A DNA stretch of 64,000 nt from SFLA01 sp045595165 (GCA_045595165.1 JAZNZY010000003.1:24006-88005), one strand, 5' to 3'. Shown: positions 35,470-45,460, counted from the first letter of the stretch. The notes: generated by a model from the letters alone, not told the origin. Numbers and translations are program-made.

Positions 35470-37191
35470 TTATTTGGAAGCTTCGTCGGAAACGTCCGCA
35501 GAGGTGTCTTCTTTGGAGGTTTCGTCCTTGGAAGTTTCGTTCTTATCGGTCTTGTCCTTGGAGTTGTTGTCCTTGGTTATGGTAGCCTTGGTATATGCAT
35601 CCAGAGCCTTCCAATCGGTGATCATATTATCCTTAAAGTTAAGGGTCTTTATCTTTTCCACATCAAAAGCGCCCTTAAGATCGGTAAGATCATTGATCAT
35701 ATTATCGGAAAGGTTAAGAGAAGTAAGCTCCTTCTTATTCTTAAGACCGCTTACGTCCTGGATCTTATTAGCGGAAAGATCGATAGTGGTAAGCTTGGAA
35801 AGCTTTTCAAGAGCAGCAGTGCTGGTAACGCCGCTGTTGTTGAGAGTAAGAGCAGTGAGCTTTGTAAGACCTGCAAGAGGAGTGATATCCTTAATGCCGG
35901 TGTAGCTTATGGTAAGAGTTTCAAGCTCGGTCATATCCTTAAGAGCTTCGAGGCTTACAAGCTGGTTTGCGGGCTTCTTATCGGTAAAGGTAAGGCCCAG
36001 ACCGGTAAGCTTGGTCATTCCTGCGATAGGAGTGAGGTCCACGATGGTGTTGTTGCCGGAAAGATCAAGAGTTTCAACAGTGGTGAGATCCTTAAGACCG
36101 TCGAGAGCAGCAAGCTTGTTATCGGAAAGATTAAGGGTTTCAAGAACGGGTGCGGTAACTGCGATCTCTGCGATCTCGTTTCCGTCCGCATAGAGAGATT
36201 TAAGGTTGTTAAGATTCAGTTCCAGCTTCTTAAGCTTATTGGAAGAAAGGGAAAGGTTTGTAAGCTTGGAATCTGCCTTGAAGGAGGGGATGGACTCAAG
36301 CTTATTGGAGGAAACTTCGAGAGTTTCGAGCTTTTCAAGCTTTTCTACGCCTGCAACGGAGGTAAGGGAGTTGCTGCCAAGGTAAAGAGCGATAAGCTCG
36401 GATGCCTTTTCAACGCCCTCAACAGAGGTCAGCTTGCAGGAAGAAGCGTCAAGTGCAACGAGCTTGGGGAAGTTCTCAATACCCTCAAGGTTTGCAACGT
36501 GAGAATATGCTACGCCCAGGTACTCAAGATTTGTGAGTGCGGAAATGTCCTTAAGAGAGGTAAGATCATCGGGAACGATAGCATTGTAGATGGCAGAAGC
36601 GGAAACAGAGGATGAGGTTCCGAGAAGCTGTGCATACATACTTGCCATATAAACGTTGTAGTTTATATCGTAAGCGGTGCTGCTGTCAATTACGGAAAGC
36701 ACGCGGAGATTGGTGAACTTAACTATATCTGCTATAGTGGAAGGAGTAGCGTAAACCTGAACGGTGTCAAATTTGGGTCCTTCGTCCTCGGAGGTATCGG
36801 AAGTTTCTGCGGATTCTTCCTTTTCTTCTTCCTCTTCCTTCTCTTCGTTCATAGTGCGGGTGTTTTCAATGATGTAATCAGCGTAATCTGCATAACCCAG
36901 AGTTACGTAAGGAATGGTAACAGCCTGGTAACCGGTGCTTGCGTCACAGGATACGTAGCAGGAAACTACCATAACTTCGAATTTTTCGATATCGTCTTCG
37001 CCAAGGAAGCGGGCAGTCTTATCAAGTCCGTCAGCAAGTGCGGAAGCGAAGGCCTGATCTTCGAAATAGGGGGATACGGAAAGGAATTTGTCAATGGCGA
37101 TCCAAGCGATCATCGCTACAAGGATCACCGCCAGAGAAACTGCGATGATTGATGTAAGTTTCTTTTCGTTTTTCTTAAGAAAATTGCTCAT
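35470..37191 (-). CDS. Membrane-anchored leucine-rich-repeat protein
   Basis: 573 residues. One N-terminal membrane helix (about 13-34), an acidic Glu-rich linker (about 115-140, EEKEEEEEKEES), then roughly fourteen internalin-like repeats of about 21-22 residues (for example LTNLEYLGVAYSHVANLEGI, LTTVETLDLSGNNTIVDLTP, LTKLTALTLNNSGVTSTAAL). The last 45 residues are a charged low-complexity tail of K, D, E, T and S. The external LRR domain suggests protein or wall binding. It follows the 251-residue membrane protein (50-base gap) and ends the operon. Confidence 0.85.
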   Translation of the reverse strand: MSNFLKKNEKKLTSIIAVSLAVILVAMIAWIAIDKFLSVSPYFEDQAFASALADGLDKTARFLGEDDIEKFEVMVVSCYVSCDASTGYQAVTIPYVTLGYADYADYIIENTRTMNEEKEEEEEKEESAETSDTSEDEGPKFDTVQVYATPSTIADIVKFTNLRVLSVIDSSTAYDINYNVYMASMYAQLLGTSSSVSASAIYNAIVPDDLTSLKDISALTNLEYLGVAYSHVANLEGIENFPKLVALDASSCKLTSVEGVEKASELIALYLGSNSLTSVAGVEKLEKLETLEVSSNKLESIPSFKADSKLTNLSLSSNKLKKLELNLNNLKSLYADGNEIAEIAVTAPVLETLNLSDNKLAALDGLKDLTTVETLDLSGNNTIVDLTPIAGMTKLTGLGLTFTDKKPANQLVSLEALKDMTELETLTISYTGIKDITPLAGLTKLTALTLNNSGVTSTAALEKLSKLTTIDLSANKIQDVSGLKNKKELTSLNLSDNMINDLTDLKGAFDVEKIKTLNFKDNMITDWKALDAYTKATITKDNNSKDKTDKNETSKDETSKEDTSADVSDEASK

Positions 37192-37241
37192 TTTAATTTG
37201 GGCTCCTTTTGGGATTTTTTTATAAAAGTAAAAATTATAAC

Positions 37242-37997
37242 CTAATCTTTGTACGCAAACAGCTCGTTAAACAGCTCTACATTTGCCTTGTATTCCTCTT
37301 CGGTTCTGCCGAACAGCAATTCACCGGCTTCGCTGTTGGGGAAACGGCGTATGCATACTATAATATCTTCCGGCATCGTATTAAACCCGGGAAGGGAATA
37401 TATGTCCAGATCCTTAAGGTATACGGAATATTCATCTCTGGGGTTTTCGGGCATATTATCTTCCTCCAGCACGGTGTCCAAAGGTGCTATTACCTTCATA
37501 GACAATGCCAGATCGTAATAATATTCCTCCATAAGATAAATTACCGAATCTCCTATGGTAACTGCCATATTAAACTGCTCTTTCGTATCGGAATCAAGGT
37601 CGGCATTTACAACCACTCTTGAATATTCTACGTCTGCAGAAGGATCGGCGAGTATTATCTCCCCATCGGAAACGTAATCGTCTTCGCCCAATATGGGATA
37701 ATTCTCATATCTCGTTTCTGCGGCGATGCTTTGTACGGATACTATTCTTTCTCCGTCCCCGTTGGCATCGGGTATCATATCCTGCAGCGAGCCTTGCAAC
37801 AGATCCTGAACGGATATGGAAAGCTTTAAAGGACCGACGTAGAGAATGTTAACGTCGGGCTCGTCGTTTCTCGAGCAGGATACTACTGCAAAGATCACCA
37901 AAGCGATAATAAGAGCAATAGATATTATCATCCATTTGTGGGACCACCAAAGGTGCTCCAGCCACAAACGGGCTTCACTTTTTCTTTTTTCTTCCAT
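37242..37997 (-). CDS. Single-pass membrane protein of unknown function
   Basis: 251 residues. Cytosolic basic N-terminus, one membrane helix (about 23-41, WMIISIALIIALVIFAVVSC), then an external acidic domain. No known family recognised. It begins three bases after lysS and precedes the LRR protein; both share the single-helix-plus-external-domain layout and may act together at the cell surface. Confidence 0.75.
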   Translation of the reverse strand: MEEKRKSEARLWLEHLWWSHKWMIISIALIIALVIFAVVSCSRNDEPDVNILYVGPLKLSISVQDLLQGSLQDMIPDANGDGERIVSVQSIAAETRYENYPILGEDDYVSDGEIILADPSADVEYSRVVVNADLDSDTKEQFNMAVTIGDSVIYLMEEYYYDLALSMKVIAPLDTVLEEDNMPENPRDEYSVYLKDLDIYSLPGFNTMPEDIIVCIRRFPNSEAGELLFGRTEEEYKANVELFNELFAYKD

Positions 37998-38000
37998 AAT

Positions 38001-39506
38001 TTATTTACTTTCGGGCTTCATGGTGGGGAAGAAGAGAACGTCGCGTATAGCGGGGCTGTCTGTAAGCAGCATTACCAAACGGTCTATTCCGTAGCCGATA
38101 CCGCCCGTGGGAGGCATACCCAGCTCAAGGGCATAAAGGAAATCCTCGTCGGTGGTGTTGGCTTCTTCGTCACCCTGTGCCAGCAAGGCTTCCTGCGCCT
38201 TAAAGCGTTCGCGCTGGTCGATGGGATCGTTAAGCTCGGAATATGCGTTGCACATTTCCCAACCGTTCATAAACATTTCAAAACGTTCAACGTATTCGGG
38301 ATTACCGGGCTTTTTCTTGGTAAGAGGGGATATCTCAATGGGATGATCCATAACGAAGGTAGGCTGAATAAGATGCTCTTCAACGAATTCTTCAAAGAAG
38401 AGATTGAGTATATCGCCCTTCATGTGGCGATCCTCGTATTCAACGTGATGCTCCTTGGCAACCGCGCGCGCCTGCTCAAGGGTGGTTATTTCGTTAAAAT
38501 CAACGCCGGAGTACTTCTTTACAGCGTCAACCATAGTGATGCGCTCAAAGGGCTTGCCCAGATCCATTTCCACACCGTTGTATGTAATGGTGGTAGTGCC
38601 GAGAACCTCCTGCGCTACGTGACGGAACATGTTTTCCGTAAGATCCATCATACCGTTGTAATCGGTATACGCCTGATAAAGCTCCATAAGAGTGAATTCG
38701 GGATTGTGTCTGGTATCAAGACCCTCGTTACGGAAAACTCTTCCGATCTCGTAAACCTTCTCCAAACCGCCGACAATAAGGCGCTTCAAGTAAAGCTCAA
38801 GAGATATTCTCAGCTTGATGTCAAGATCCAGTGCGTTAAAGTGGGTCTGGAAAGGTCTTGCAGCCGCGCCGCCCGCATTGGAAACCAGCATAGGCGTTTC
38901 AACTTCCATAAAGCCCTGACTGTCAAGATATTTCCGGATGGAGCTTATGATCCTGGAACGGTTGATAAAGGTCTGCTTTACCTCGCTGTTCATTATAAGG
39001 TCAACGTAACGCTGACGGTAACGCATATCGGTATTGGTAAGACCATGGTACTTCTCGGGAAGTATCTGCAAGCTCTTGGAAAGCAGGGTAACCTTGGAAG
39101 CGTGAATGGATATTTCACCGGTCTTGGTAAGGAACACTTCGCCTTCGATACCCACGAGATCGCCGATATCCAGCTTTTTAAACGCTTTGTACTCTTCTTC
39201 GCCGATACTGTCCCTTGCTACGTAGGACTGAATGCTTCCCTTAAGGTCCTGAACGTTACAGAAGGAAGCCTTTCCCATAACACGCTTGGACATAAGTCTT
39301 CCTGCGATAGAAACGGTCTTGCCCTCCATATTTTCAAAATCAGCCTTGATATCTGCGCTGTGATGTGTCTGGTTATATTTGGTTATTTCAAAAGGATCGT
39401 TACCGCTTTCCTGCAGTTCGGCAAGCTTTTCACGGCGTACACGGATAAGCTCGTTTACGTTTACCGTGTTTTCTCCGCCTTGTGCCTTTATGTTTTCGTT
39501 TTCCAT
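38001..39506 (-). CDS. lysS: Lysyl-tRNA synthetase (class II)
   Basis: 501 residues. N-terminal OB-fold anticodon domain (about 60-150), then class II motif 1 (FMEVETPMLV), motif 2 (YEIGRVFRNEGLDTRHNPEF) and motif 3 (GIGYGIDRLVMLL). Charges tRNA-Lys. Follows greA after eight bases, a pairing common in Firmicutes. Confidence 0.98.
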   Translation of the reverse strand: MENENIKAQGGENTVNVNELIRVRREKLAELQESGNDPFEITKYNQTHHSADIKADFENMEGKTVSIAGRLMSKRVMGKASFCNVQDLKGSIQSYVARDSIGEEEYKAFKKLDIGDLVGIEGEVFLTKTGEISIHASKVTLLSKSLQILPEKYHGLTNTDMRYRQRYVDLIMNSEVKQTFINRSRIISSIRKYLDSQGFMEVETPMLVSNAGGAAARPFQTHFNALDLDIKLRISLELYLKRLIVGGLEKVYEIGRVFRNEGLDTRHNPEFTLMELYQAYTDYNGMMDLTENMFRHVAQEVLGTTTITYNGVEMDLGKPFERITMVDAVKKYSGVDFNEITTLEQARAVAKEHHVEYEDRHMKGDILNLFFEEFVEEHLIQPTFVMDHPIEISPLTKKKPGNPEYVERFEMFMNGWEMCNAYSELNDPIDQRERFKAQEALLAQGDEEANTTDEDFLYALELGMPPTGGIGYGIDRLVMLLTDSPAIRDVLFFPTMKPESK

Positions 39507-39514
39507 AGATCCAC

Positions 39515-39988
39515 CTACTTGGAAATAGAGATTACGGTGTACTTAACTATACCGCCGGGGGTTTCTACGTTGATGGAATCACCTACGCGCTGTCCCAACA
39601 GAGCCTTGCCGAGAGGACAGTCATCGGATATTTTTCCTTCGATAGGATCGGATTCGGTAGCGCCGACAATGCGGTATTCCTCATCTTGCTCGGTAGCGAT
39701 GTTGTATATTTTAACCGTGTTACCTACGCTTACCTTATCAGTTTTGATATCCTTGTCATCAAGGATGGTGGCATTTTCCAGAGTTACCTCCAGCATTGCG
39801 ATACGGCTTTCGATTTCAGCCTGCTCGTTTTTAGCCTCGTCGTATTCGCTGTTTTCAGAAAGGTCGCCGAAGGAGCGTGCTTTCTGAATAGCCATTGCAA
39901 CCTCTTTACGCTTTACTGTTTTAAGGTGCTCAAGCTCGTTTTCAAGCTTCTGGTATCCTTCCTTGGATACAAAAATCTGCTTTGCCAT
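39515..39988 (-). CDS. greA: Transcription elongation factor GreA
   Basis: 157 residues. N-terminal coiled coil that enters the RNA polymerase secondary channel (acidic tip in ARSFGDLSENSEYDEAKNEQ), and C-terminal FKBP-like domain ending SINVETPGGIVKYTV. It rescues backtracked polymerase by stimulating transcript cleavage. Confidence 0.97.
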   Translation of the reverse strand: MAKQIFVSKEGYQKLENELEHLKTVKRKEVAMAIQKARSFGDLSENSEYDEAKNEQAEIESRIAMLEVTLENATILDDKDIKTDKVSVGNTVKIYNIATEQDEEYRIVGATESDPIEGKISDDCPLGKALLGQRVGDSINVETPGGIVKYTVISISK

Positions 39989-40017
39989 TTTGTTACCTCT
40001 TTTTGTATATGAATATT

Positions 40018-41241
40018 TTAATCTTCGTTTTTAACCGCTTCCAACGCTTTCTGGAGCTGAATGTCCTCTTCGTCGGTAAGCTGGTAGTATTTGTTTGCAA
40101 GCTCTTCGGGCAGGTCTATCTCTATATCGGGAGTAATACCGATACCCTCGTAGTTAATTCCGCAGGGGGGATTGTAGAAATAGGTGGAAATTCTCACACC
40201 GCTGCCGTCATCAAGGGTTATAAGGCTTTGCATTTCGCCTTTACCGTAGGTGGTGGTGCCCACGGTTACAGCCATATCGTAATCGCGGAGTGCCGCTGTG
40301 AACAGCTCTGCCGCAGAAGCGGTGTTGCCGTTTATAAGCACTGCCATAGGTGCATCGAGAGATTCTTTTGCGGTAGAGGAATAGGTTTGTATAACCGTTC
40401 CATTTTTATCGGATGCGGTGAGTATGGTTCCCTCGGGGAGGAGCATATCCAAAACCTTAACAATAGCGTTAAGGTCGCCGCCGCCGTTGTTTCTCATATC
40501 GAAAACGTAATATTTTACGTTATCCTTCTTTGCCTGTGTAAGCGCTGCCCTGAAATCGTCTGCGGTGGTCTGGGTGAACTGAAGCACCTCGATCACTGCG
40601 GTGTCGCCGATGGTTCTGTAGAAAACGCTGGTATTCTCTACCTTTTTGCGTGTCATAGTAACATCGAGGGTTTCTTCGCCTCTTTTTACTTTAAGAGTAA
40701 CGTCCGTTCCCGCTTCGCCTTTTACTGCGTTTACAGCCTTGAAATAGGTTTCCTCGGAGCATACCACGTCCTCTACCTGAACGATAATATCACCGACTAA
40801 AAGTCCTGCGTCCATAGCGGGGGAATCGGGGAATACGGTTATGATATATATTCCCTGAGTAGCGGTATCGTAAGACACCTGCACGCCGATACCCACGTAG
40901 CTTCCCTCAGAGGTGGAAAGGTACTCCGCCATCTCTTCTGCGGTGTGGTACATAGTGTATTTATCGCCCAGCGCCGCAAGATATGCGGAGCAGACTGCAT
41001 CGGAAAGCGCCTCTTTGTCTATATCGCCTACGAAATAATCATTGGCGATTTTTTCGATCTCGCCAAGCTTGTCATACATATCCTGGTAAGCCGACGTTTC
41101 GCCGTTGCCGGAGTTACCAACAAGTTGGGAAATTTTCTCCATATACGCTATATTCAAAGCGGCGGAGGTGGCAAGATAGGTTGCCACGCACAAAACCAGC
41201 GCTACCAAGATACTTATCCAAAGCGAGACCTTTTTGTTCAT
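40018..41241 (-). CDS. S41 family C-terminal processing peptidase (CtpA/Prc)
   Basis: 407 residues. Membrane anchor (about 7-30), PDZ domain (about 115-200, YVGIGVQVSYDTATQGIYII), and protease core. Catalytic Ser lies in LINGNTASAAELFTAAL and catalytic Lys in TTYGKGEMQS; FDMRNNGGGDL is the conserved strand before the active site. It degrades or trims exported proteins. Its place after ftsE-ftsX and an M23 hydrolase suggests it controls the wall hydrolase. Confidence 0.93.
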   Translation of the reverse strand: MNKKVSLWISILVALVLCVATYLATSAALNIAYMEKISQLVGNSGNGETSAYQDMYDKLGEIEKIANDYFVGDIDKEALSDAVCSAYLAALGDKYTMYHTAEEMAEYLSTSEGSYVGIGVQVSYDTATQGIYIITVFPDSPAMDAGLLVGDIIVQVEDVVCSEETYFKAVNAVKGEAGTDVTLKVKRGEETLDVTMTRKKVENTSVFYRTIGDTAVIEVLQFTQTTADDFRAALTQAKKDNVKYYVFDMRNNGGGDLNAIVKVLDMLLPEGTILTASDKNGTVIQTYSSTAKESLDAPMAVLINGNTASAAELFTAALRDYDMAVTVGTTTYGKGEMQSLITLDDGSGVRISTYFYNPPCGINYEGIGITPDIEIDLPEELANKYYQLTDEEDIQLQKALEAVKNED

Positions 41242-41277
41242 TCAATTTACCTCATTGATTCTTAAAAAACGGGATTA

Positions 41278-42570
41278 TCAGGGCTGTTTTGCGGGATAGA
41301 ATTTTTTGACGTAATATCCGTCGGGCAGATAATCGTCGGGGTTAAGGTAGGAACCGTTTACTATAACGGAAAAGTGCAGATGGTTTCCGGTGGAATCGCC
41401 GGTCGTACCTACTCTTCCTATCTGCTGACCGCGTTTTACCTTGTCGCCTACTTTAACGGTTAAGGAATTGTTTTGCATATGTGCGTACAGAGAGGAAACG
41501 CCGTCCCCATGGTAAATAACCACGTAGTTTCCGTAGCTGTAGTGCCATTTTGCAGTGGTTACAACACCGTCGCATACGGCGATAACTGCGCTTCCGCCGT
41601 TTGCGGCAATATCAAGACCACTGTGGTGCTGATACCCTCTTCCAAGAGGATCCCAACGCCATCCGAAATAGGATGTTATGTAATACCATACGCCGGGCTT
41701 GAGAGGCCAGCCGAATGCGGAAAGATTGCTGTTGTAGTTAAGAATTGCCTGTTCGGCATCCTTAACCGCCTGAGCGAGTATTTCTGCCTGAAGCTTAAGC
41801 TCTTTTTCCAGCTTTTTCCGAGCTTCTTCTTCGCTAACCTGCTGTTCGTAAAGAGCCTTGTATTCTTCGTCAAGCTTTTCCAATTCTTCCTGACGGTTCT
41901 TGATATCCGTTTCCTGCTTTGCAAGAAGATCGGTATAATAAGAAAGGTTGTCCAAAGCGGAGTTGTATTGTTCCTGAAGAGTGTTAAGTTCTTTTTCTAT
42001 CTTTTCAAGAGCATCCGCTACGGTATCATTATACTCAATTATGTTGTCGAAATACTTCAAACGAGAAAGAAATTGCTCAAAGTTTTCGCTGTTGAACAAA
42101 ATTTCCAGAGTGTTGGCTGCGCCGTTCTCGTATTTATAACGAAGTACGGTGGCGTACAGCTCCAGCGTTTCCTCCATTTTTGCGTGCTGCTCGTCAATAA
42201 GGGACTGATAATACGCCTGTCTTTCTCCGTAAATAGCAAGGAGAAATTCGGTTATTTCCTTTTCCTCGTTAACGTACATCTGCTCTTGCTCAAGCTCGTA
42301 CATTTTAAGCTCGATCTCCTGCATCTTGTTCAGCGTGCCGGCAACTGCTTTTTTTGCTTCCTCTAGAAGCGCCTGCGCAGCCTTGTGCTCCGCTTCCTTG
42401 GCTTTTTGCTTTGCCAAAGCCTCCTGATGCTCCTTCTGAAGCTCCTCATAGGTCTTTGCCTCCGCGTTCATAACCGCTACGGAGCCGGTTTCGCTAAAAA
42501 CAGGCAAAATCAGAGCGAGTGCAAGTAAAAAACTTATTATAACTGTCTTTTTTAAAAATAAACGTTTCAT
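41278..42570 (-). CDS. Coiled-coil M23 (LytM) peptidoglycan hydrolase, FtsEX partner
   Basis: 430 residues. Signal peptide (1-37), then a long coiled coil (about 38-280; repeated EEL/KEAE-type heptads), then an M23 zinc endopeptidase domain. Zinc ligands are in HHSGLDIAANGG and NHLHFSV; AHM is also present. The EnvC/CwlO/PcsB-like layout and the position just after ftsX indicate a hydrolase switched on by FtsEX during division or growth. Catalytic residues look intact, unlike E. coli EnvC activators. Confidence 0.9.
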   Translation of the reverse strand: MKRLFLKKTVIISFLLALALILPVFSETGSVAVMNAEAKTYEELQKEHQEALAKQKAKEAEHKAAQALLEEAKKAVAGTLNKMQEIELKMYELEQEQMYVNEEKEITEFLLAIYGERQAYYQSLIDEQHAKMEETLELYATVLRYKYENGAANTLEILFNSENFEQFLSRLKYFDNIIEYNDTVADALEKIEKELNTLQEQYNSALDNLSYYTDLLAKQETDIKNRQEELEKLDEEYKALYEQQVSEEEARKKLEKELKLQAEILAQAVKDAEQAILNYNSNLSAFGWPLKPGVWYYITSYFGWRWDPLGRGYQHHSGLDIAANGGSAVIAVCDGVVTTAKWHYSYGNYVVIYHGDGVSSLYAHMQNNSLTVKVGDKVKRGQQIGRVGTTGDSTGNHLHFSVIVNGSYLNPDDYLPDGYYVKKFYPAKQP

Positions 42571-42585
42571 TAAAGGGATACTCCG

Positions 42586-43575
42586 TTAAACTCTGAGGTA
42601 CTTCCTTATGGAAATAACACTTCCGAACAGTCCTGCAAATACGCCGATAGCGGCAAATGCAACGGACAAAACTAAAATGTAATCGGTAAAGGGTGCAATA
42701 ACTATTGCTTGATATTGTCTTATAACTCCGCTGATCACCTGAGTGTAAAGGTAATATTCAATACCCAAAGCGATAGCCGCGGAAACCAGACCGATAACCA
42801 CGCCCTCTATAACGAAGGGAGCGCGTACAAAGGAATTGGTTGCGCCCACGTAGCGCATTATCTGTATTTCCTCGCGGCGGGAGTGAAGTCCCAAACGTGT
42901 GGAGTTCATAATTATAAACAAGGAAATTACGAAGAGAACAGCCAGCAACCATATTGCTATGGTGGTAAGTGCGCCCTTTACGTTCATAAGGTTATCGTAA
43001 AGGTCTATGTTTTCATCGATATTCTCTTCAGCAAAGCCCATTTCCGCAATAGCCTTCTTTATGTAACGGATATTTTCCGTATCCGTATCCGATGCGAAGG
43101 TTATACGGTAGGAAGCGCGCAAAGGGTTGTTTTCCTCTGCGTCAAACCAATCGAGAAATTCCGCATCCGAACCTTCGGATTCCTTGAATTCCTCAAAGGC
43201 TTCCTGCTTGCTCATAAATACGACGTCGGTAACGTGCTCAAGATCCTTTATGGCTTGCTCGGTCTTTTTGTCGTACTCGTAAATATTGTACTCGCTGTCC
43301 GTGCTTTCGCTTGCTTCAGCGCTTTCTTCGGTGCTTTCTTCGCCCTCTTCGCCTTCCTCGGCTTCAGGGACATCGTCCAGCCAGACGATCATTTTATTAA
43401 CGTCATCAAGGGCTTCAAAGTTTTTGTTTATGTTGTCGATGATCAAAGCAAAAGTACCGGTAACAACCATACAGCAGACCAGCACCAAAAGGCTGGCAGT
43501 GCTCATTATGGGGTTTCTGAAAATACCCTTTATACCTTGACCGATATGAAAGAAAAAGGTGTTTATAAGCTTCAT
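42586..43575 (-). CDS. ftsX: Cell division protein FtsX
   Basis: 329 residues, four membrane helices (about 23-45, and three between 205 and 325) with a large external loop after the first. The loop has an unusual acidic insert (about residues 73-98, EEGEEGEESTEESAEASEST). Conserved C-terminal part: LGLHSRREEIQIMRYVGATN. FtsX passes ATP-driven changes from FtsE to an external hydrolase. Overlaps ftsE by four bases. Confidence 0.95.
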   Translation of the reverse strand: MKLINTFFFHIGQGIKGIFRNPIMSTASLLVLVCCMVVTGTFALIIDNINKNFEALDDVNKMIVWLDDVPEAEEGEEGEESTEESAEASESTDSEYNIYEYDKKTEQAIKDLEHVTDVVFMSKQEAFEEFKESEGSDAEFLDWFDAEENNPLRASYRITFASDTDTENIRYIKKAIAEMGFAEENIDENIDLYDNLMNVKGALTTIAIWLLAVLFVISLFIIMNSTRLGLHSRREEIQIMRYVGATNSFVRAPFVIEGVVIGLVSAAIALGIEYYLYTQVISGVIRQYQAIVIAPFTDYILVLSVAFAAIGVFAGLFGSVISIRKYLRV

Positions 43576-44312
43576 TGCTCGTTTCCTCCTTCTTCCTCTT
43601 CAACTTCCGCTTCCGGCTCCTGCTCGGAAACCTTGACAGGGTCGGCTTTTGCGGGGGTATCGCTTACTATATGTCCGTTTTCGATCTTGATCACACGCTT
43701 GTTGTAATAATTTACCATATTATGATCGTGAGTTACTACGATTATGGTCTTATCCATCTTGTTTATGCGCATAAGCAATTCGAAAATAGCCTTGCTCATT
43801 TCGGGGTCGATATTTCCGGTAGGCTCGTCCGCAATAATAATATCGGGATTATTTACCAGTGCGCGAGCGATAGCAATACGCTGTCTTTCACCGCCGGACA
43901 TTTTATCGGGATAACTCTTTGCGCGGTGGGCAAGACCCACAAGGCTGAGCACGTGTGGAACACGTTTTTTTATCTCGGAAGGGCGTGCGCCGACCACACG
44001 CATTGCAAACGCCACGTTTTCGTATACGGTTTTGTTATCGAACAGTCTGAAATCCTGGAACACCATACCGATAGAACGGCGGAGCTTGGGAATCTTGTAT
44101 CTTCTCAGACGGTGCATTTTGAAATCGTTAACGTACATTTCACCGTCGGACACTCTTTCTTCCGCAATAAGCAGTTTTGTGAGCGTAGTTTTTCCCGCGC
44201 CGGACTGACCGACTACGAATACGAATTCGTTATCTTCTATTGTAAGATCGATATTCCTCAAAGCGGCGTTGCCGTTGGGATATATCATAGATACGTTTTT
44301 TAATTCGATCAT
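43572..44312 (-). CDS. ftsE: Cell division ATP-binding protein FtsE
   Basis: 246 residues. ABC ATPase: Walker A GQSGAGKTTLTKLL, signature MSGGERQRIAIARALVNNP, Walker B IIADEPTGNID and switch His in VVTHDHNMV. The Pro/Glu-rich C-terminal tail (after residue 220) is an extension beyond the usual 228 residues. Forms the FtsEX complex with the next gene. Confidence 0.97.
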   Translation of the reverse strand: MIELKNVSMIYPNGNAALRNIDLTIEDNEFVFVVGQSGAGKTTLTKLLIAEERVSDGEMYVNDFKMHRLRRYKIPKLRRSIGMVFQDFRLFDNKTVYENVAFAMRVVGARPSEIKKRVPHVLSLVGLAHRAKSYPDKMSGGERQRIAIARALVNNPDIIIADEPTGNIDPEMSKAIFELLMRINKMDKTIIVVTHDHNMVNYYNKRVIKIENGHIVSDTPAKADPVKVSEQEPEAEVEEEEGGNEQ

Positions 44313-44329
44313 AGCAATTTACTTTCTGT

Positions 44330-45421
44330 TTAATACATCATAGGCTTGGAGGTTACGTATTTTTTAACCATAAGGGCAACCTTGAAGGTTATAGCGTTAT
44401 CAAACTCACGCAGGTCAAGCCCCGTAACCTTTTTGATCTTTTCAAGTCTGTAAACCAGAGTATTTCTGTGAACGAACAGCTTTCTTGAGGTTTCGGAAAC
44501 GTTAAGGTTGTTTTCGAAGAAAGTCTGGATAGTGGTAAGAGTTTCCTGATCCAGCGCCTCGAAAGATCCCTTCTTGAATACTTCCTGCAGGAACATTTCG
44601 CACAGAGTGGTGGGAAGCTGATATATAAGTCTGCCGATACCGAGGCTCTCGTAATTGATAGTGGTCTTTTCGGTATCGAATACCTTACCTACCTCCAGAG
44701 CTACCTGAGCGTCCTTGAAGGAACGGGCAAGATCCTTTACTGTATTTACCACGGTACCGATACCTACCGTCGCTTTTACGAGGAATTCGGTTTCAGCGGT
44801 GTCAACTATCATCTTTGCGTAATTATCTATATTGCGCATATCAACGGCGTTGCGAAGCTCCTTGACCAGAACTATATCGTTTTCGCCTACGCCGATAACG
44901 TAGTCCTTTGATTTATCAGGGAACAGATTCTGAACCACGTCAAAGGGAATGGTGCTTCCCTCGTTGTTTCCTGCGAAGCGGGCAAGATAAACAACACGGG
45001 GAGTTTCCGCATCAAAGTGCAGCTCCTTGGATTTTATGTATATATCGCTGGGGAGAATGTTATCGAGAATAATGTTCTTTATAAAATTGGTCTTATCGTA
45101 CTTTTCGTCGTAAAGTGTTTTTATGCTGGAAAGCGTAACGGAAAGCATAGCCGCCGCACTTCTTGCCTTTTCGTCATTACCTTCTGCAAAAACCACGTAT
45201 TCGATTCTTGCGTGGGTGCCTACAGGCTTGTAGGTGAATCCGTCGATCACGGCGGTGTCAAAGGAATAGGATACCTCGTCCAGCGCTTCTCTGTGCGATT
45301 CACCTATTCTGGAAAGTGTGCTGCACGCAATAATAATACCCTTATCATCGAGTACTCCCACGGTACGGTCAACCGCTTCTTTCATTTGATAAATGAGTCC
45401 TTGAAACAATTTGCTGGACAT
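44330..45421 (-). CDS. PucR/CdaR-family transcriptional regulator
   Basis: 363 residues. The C-terminal helix-turn-helix SRKLFVHRNTLVYRLEKIKK (about residues 317-336) is the PucR/CdaR type. The N-terminus (LLDDKGIIIACSTLSRIGE-like: GVLDDKGIIIACSTLSRIGE) resembles the sugar-diacid recognition domain; a GGDEF-like middle region follows. It starts from its own promoter and is 17 bases from ftsE, so it probably controls the ftsEX-M23-ctpA run. Confidence 0.85.
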   Translation of the reverse strand: MSSKLFQGLIYQMKEAVDRTVGVLDDKGIIIACSTLSRIGESHREALDEVSYSFDTAVIDGFTYKPVGTHARIEYVVFAEGNDEKARSAAAMLSVTLSSIKTLYDEKYDKTNFIKNIILDNILPSDIYIKSKELHFDAETPRVVYLARFAGNNEGSTIPFDVVQNLFPDKSKDYVIGVGENDIVLVKELRNAVDMRNIDNYAKMIVDTAETEFLVKATVGIGTVVNTVKDLARSFKDAQVALEVGKVFDTEKTTINYESLGIGRLIYQLPTTLCEMFLQEVFKKGSFEALDQETLTTIQTFFENNLNVSETSRKLFVHRNTLVYRLEKIKKVTGLDLREFDNAITFKVALMVKKYVTSKPMMY

Positions 45422-45460
45422 AATTTTACTCCTTTACGCATTTTTGGTTATATACATCTC

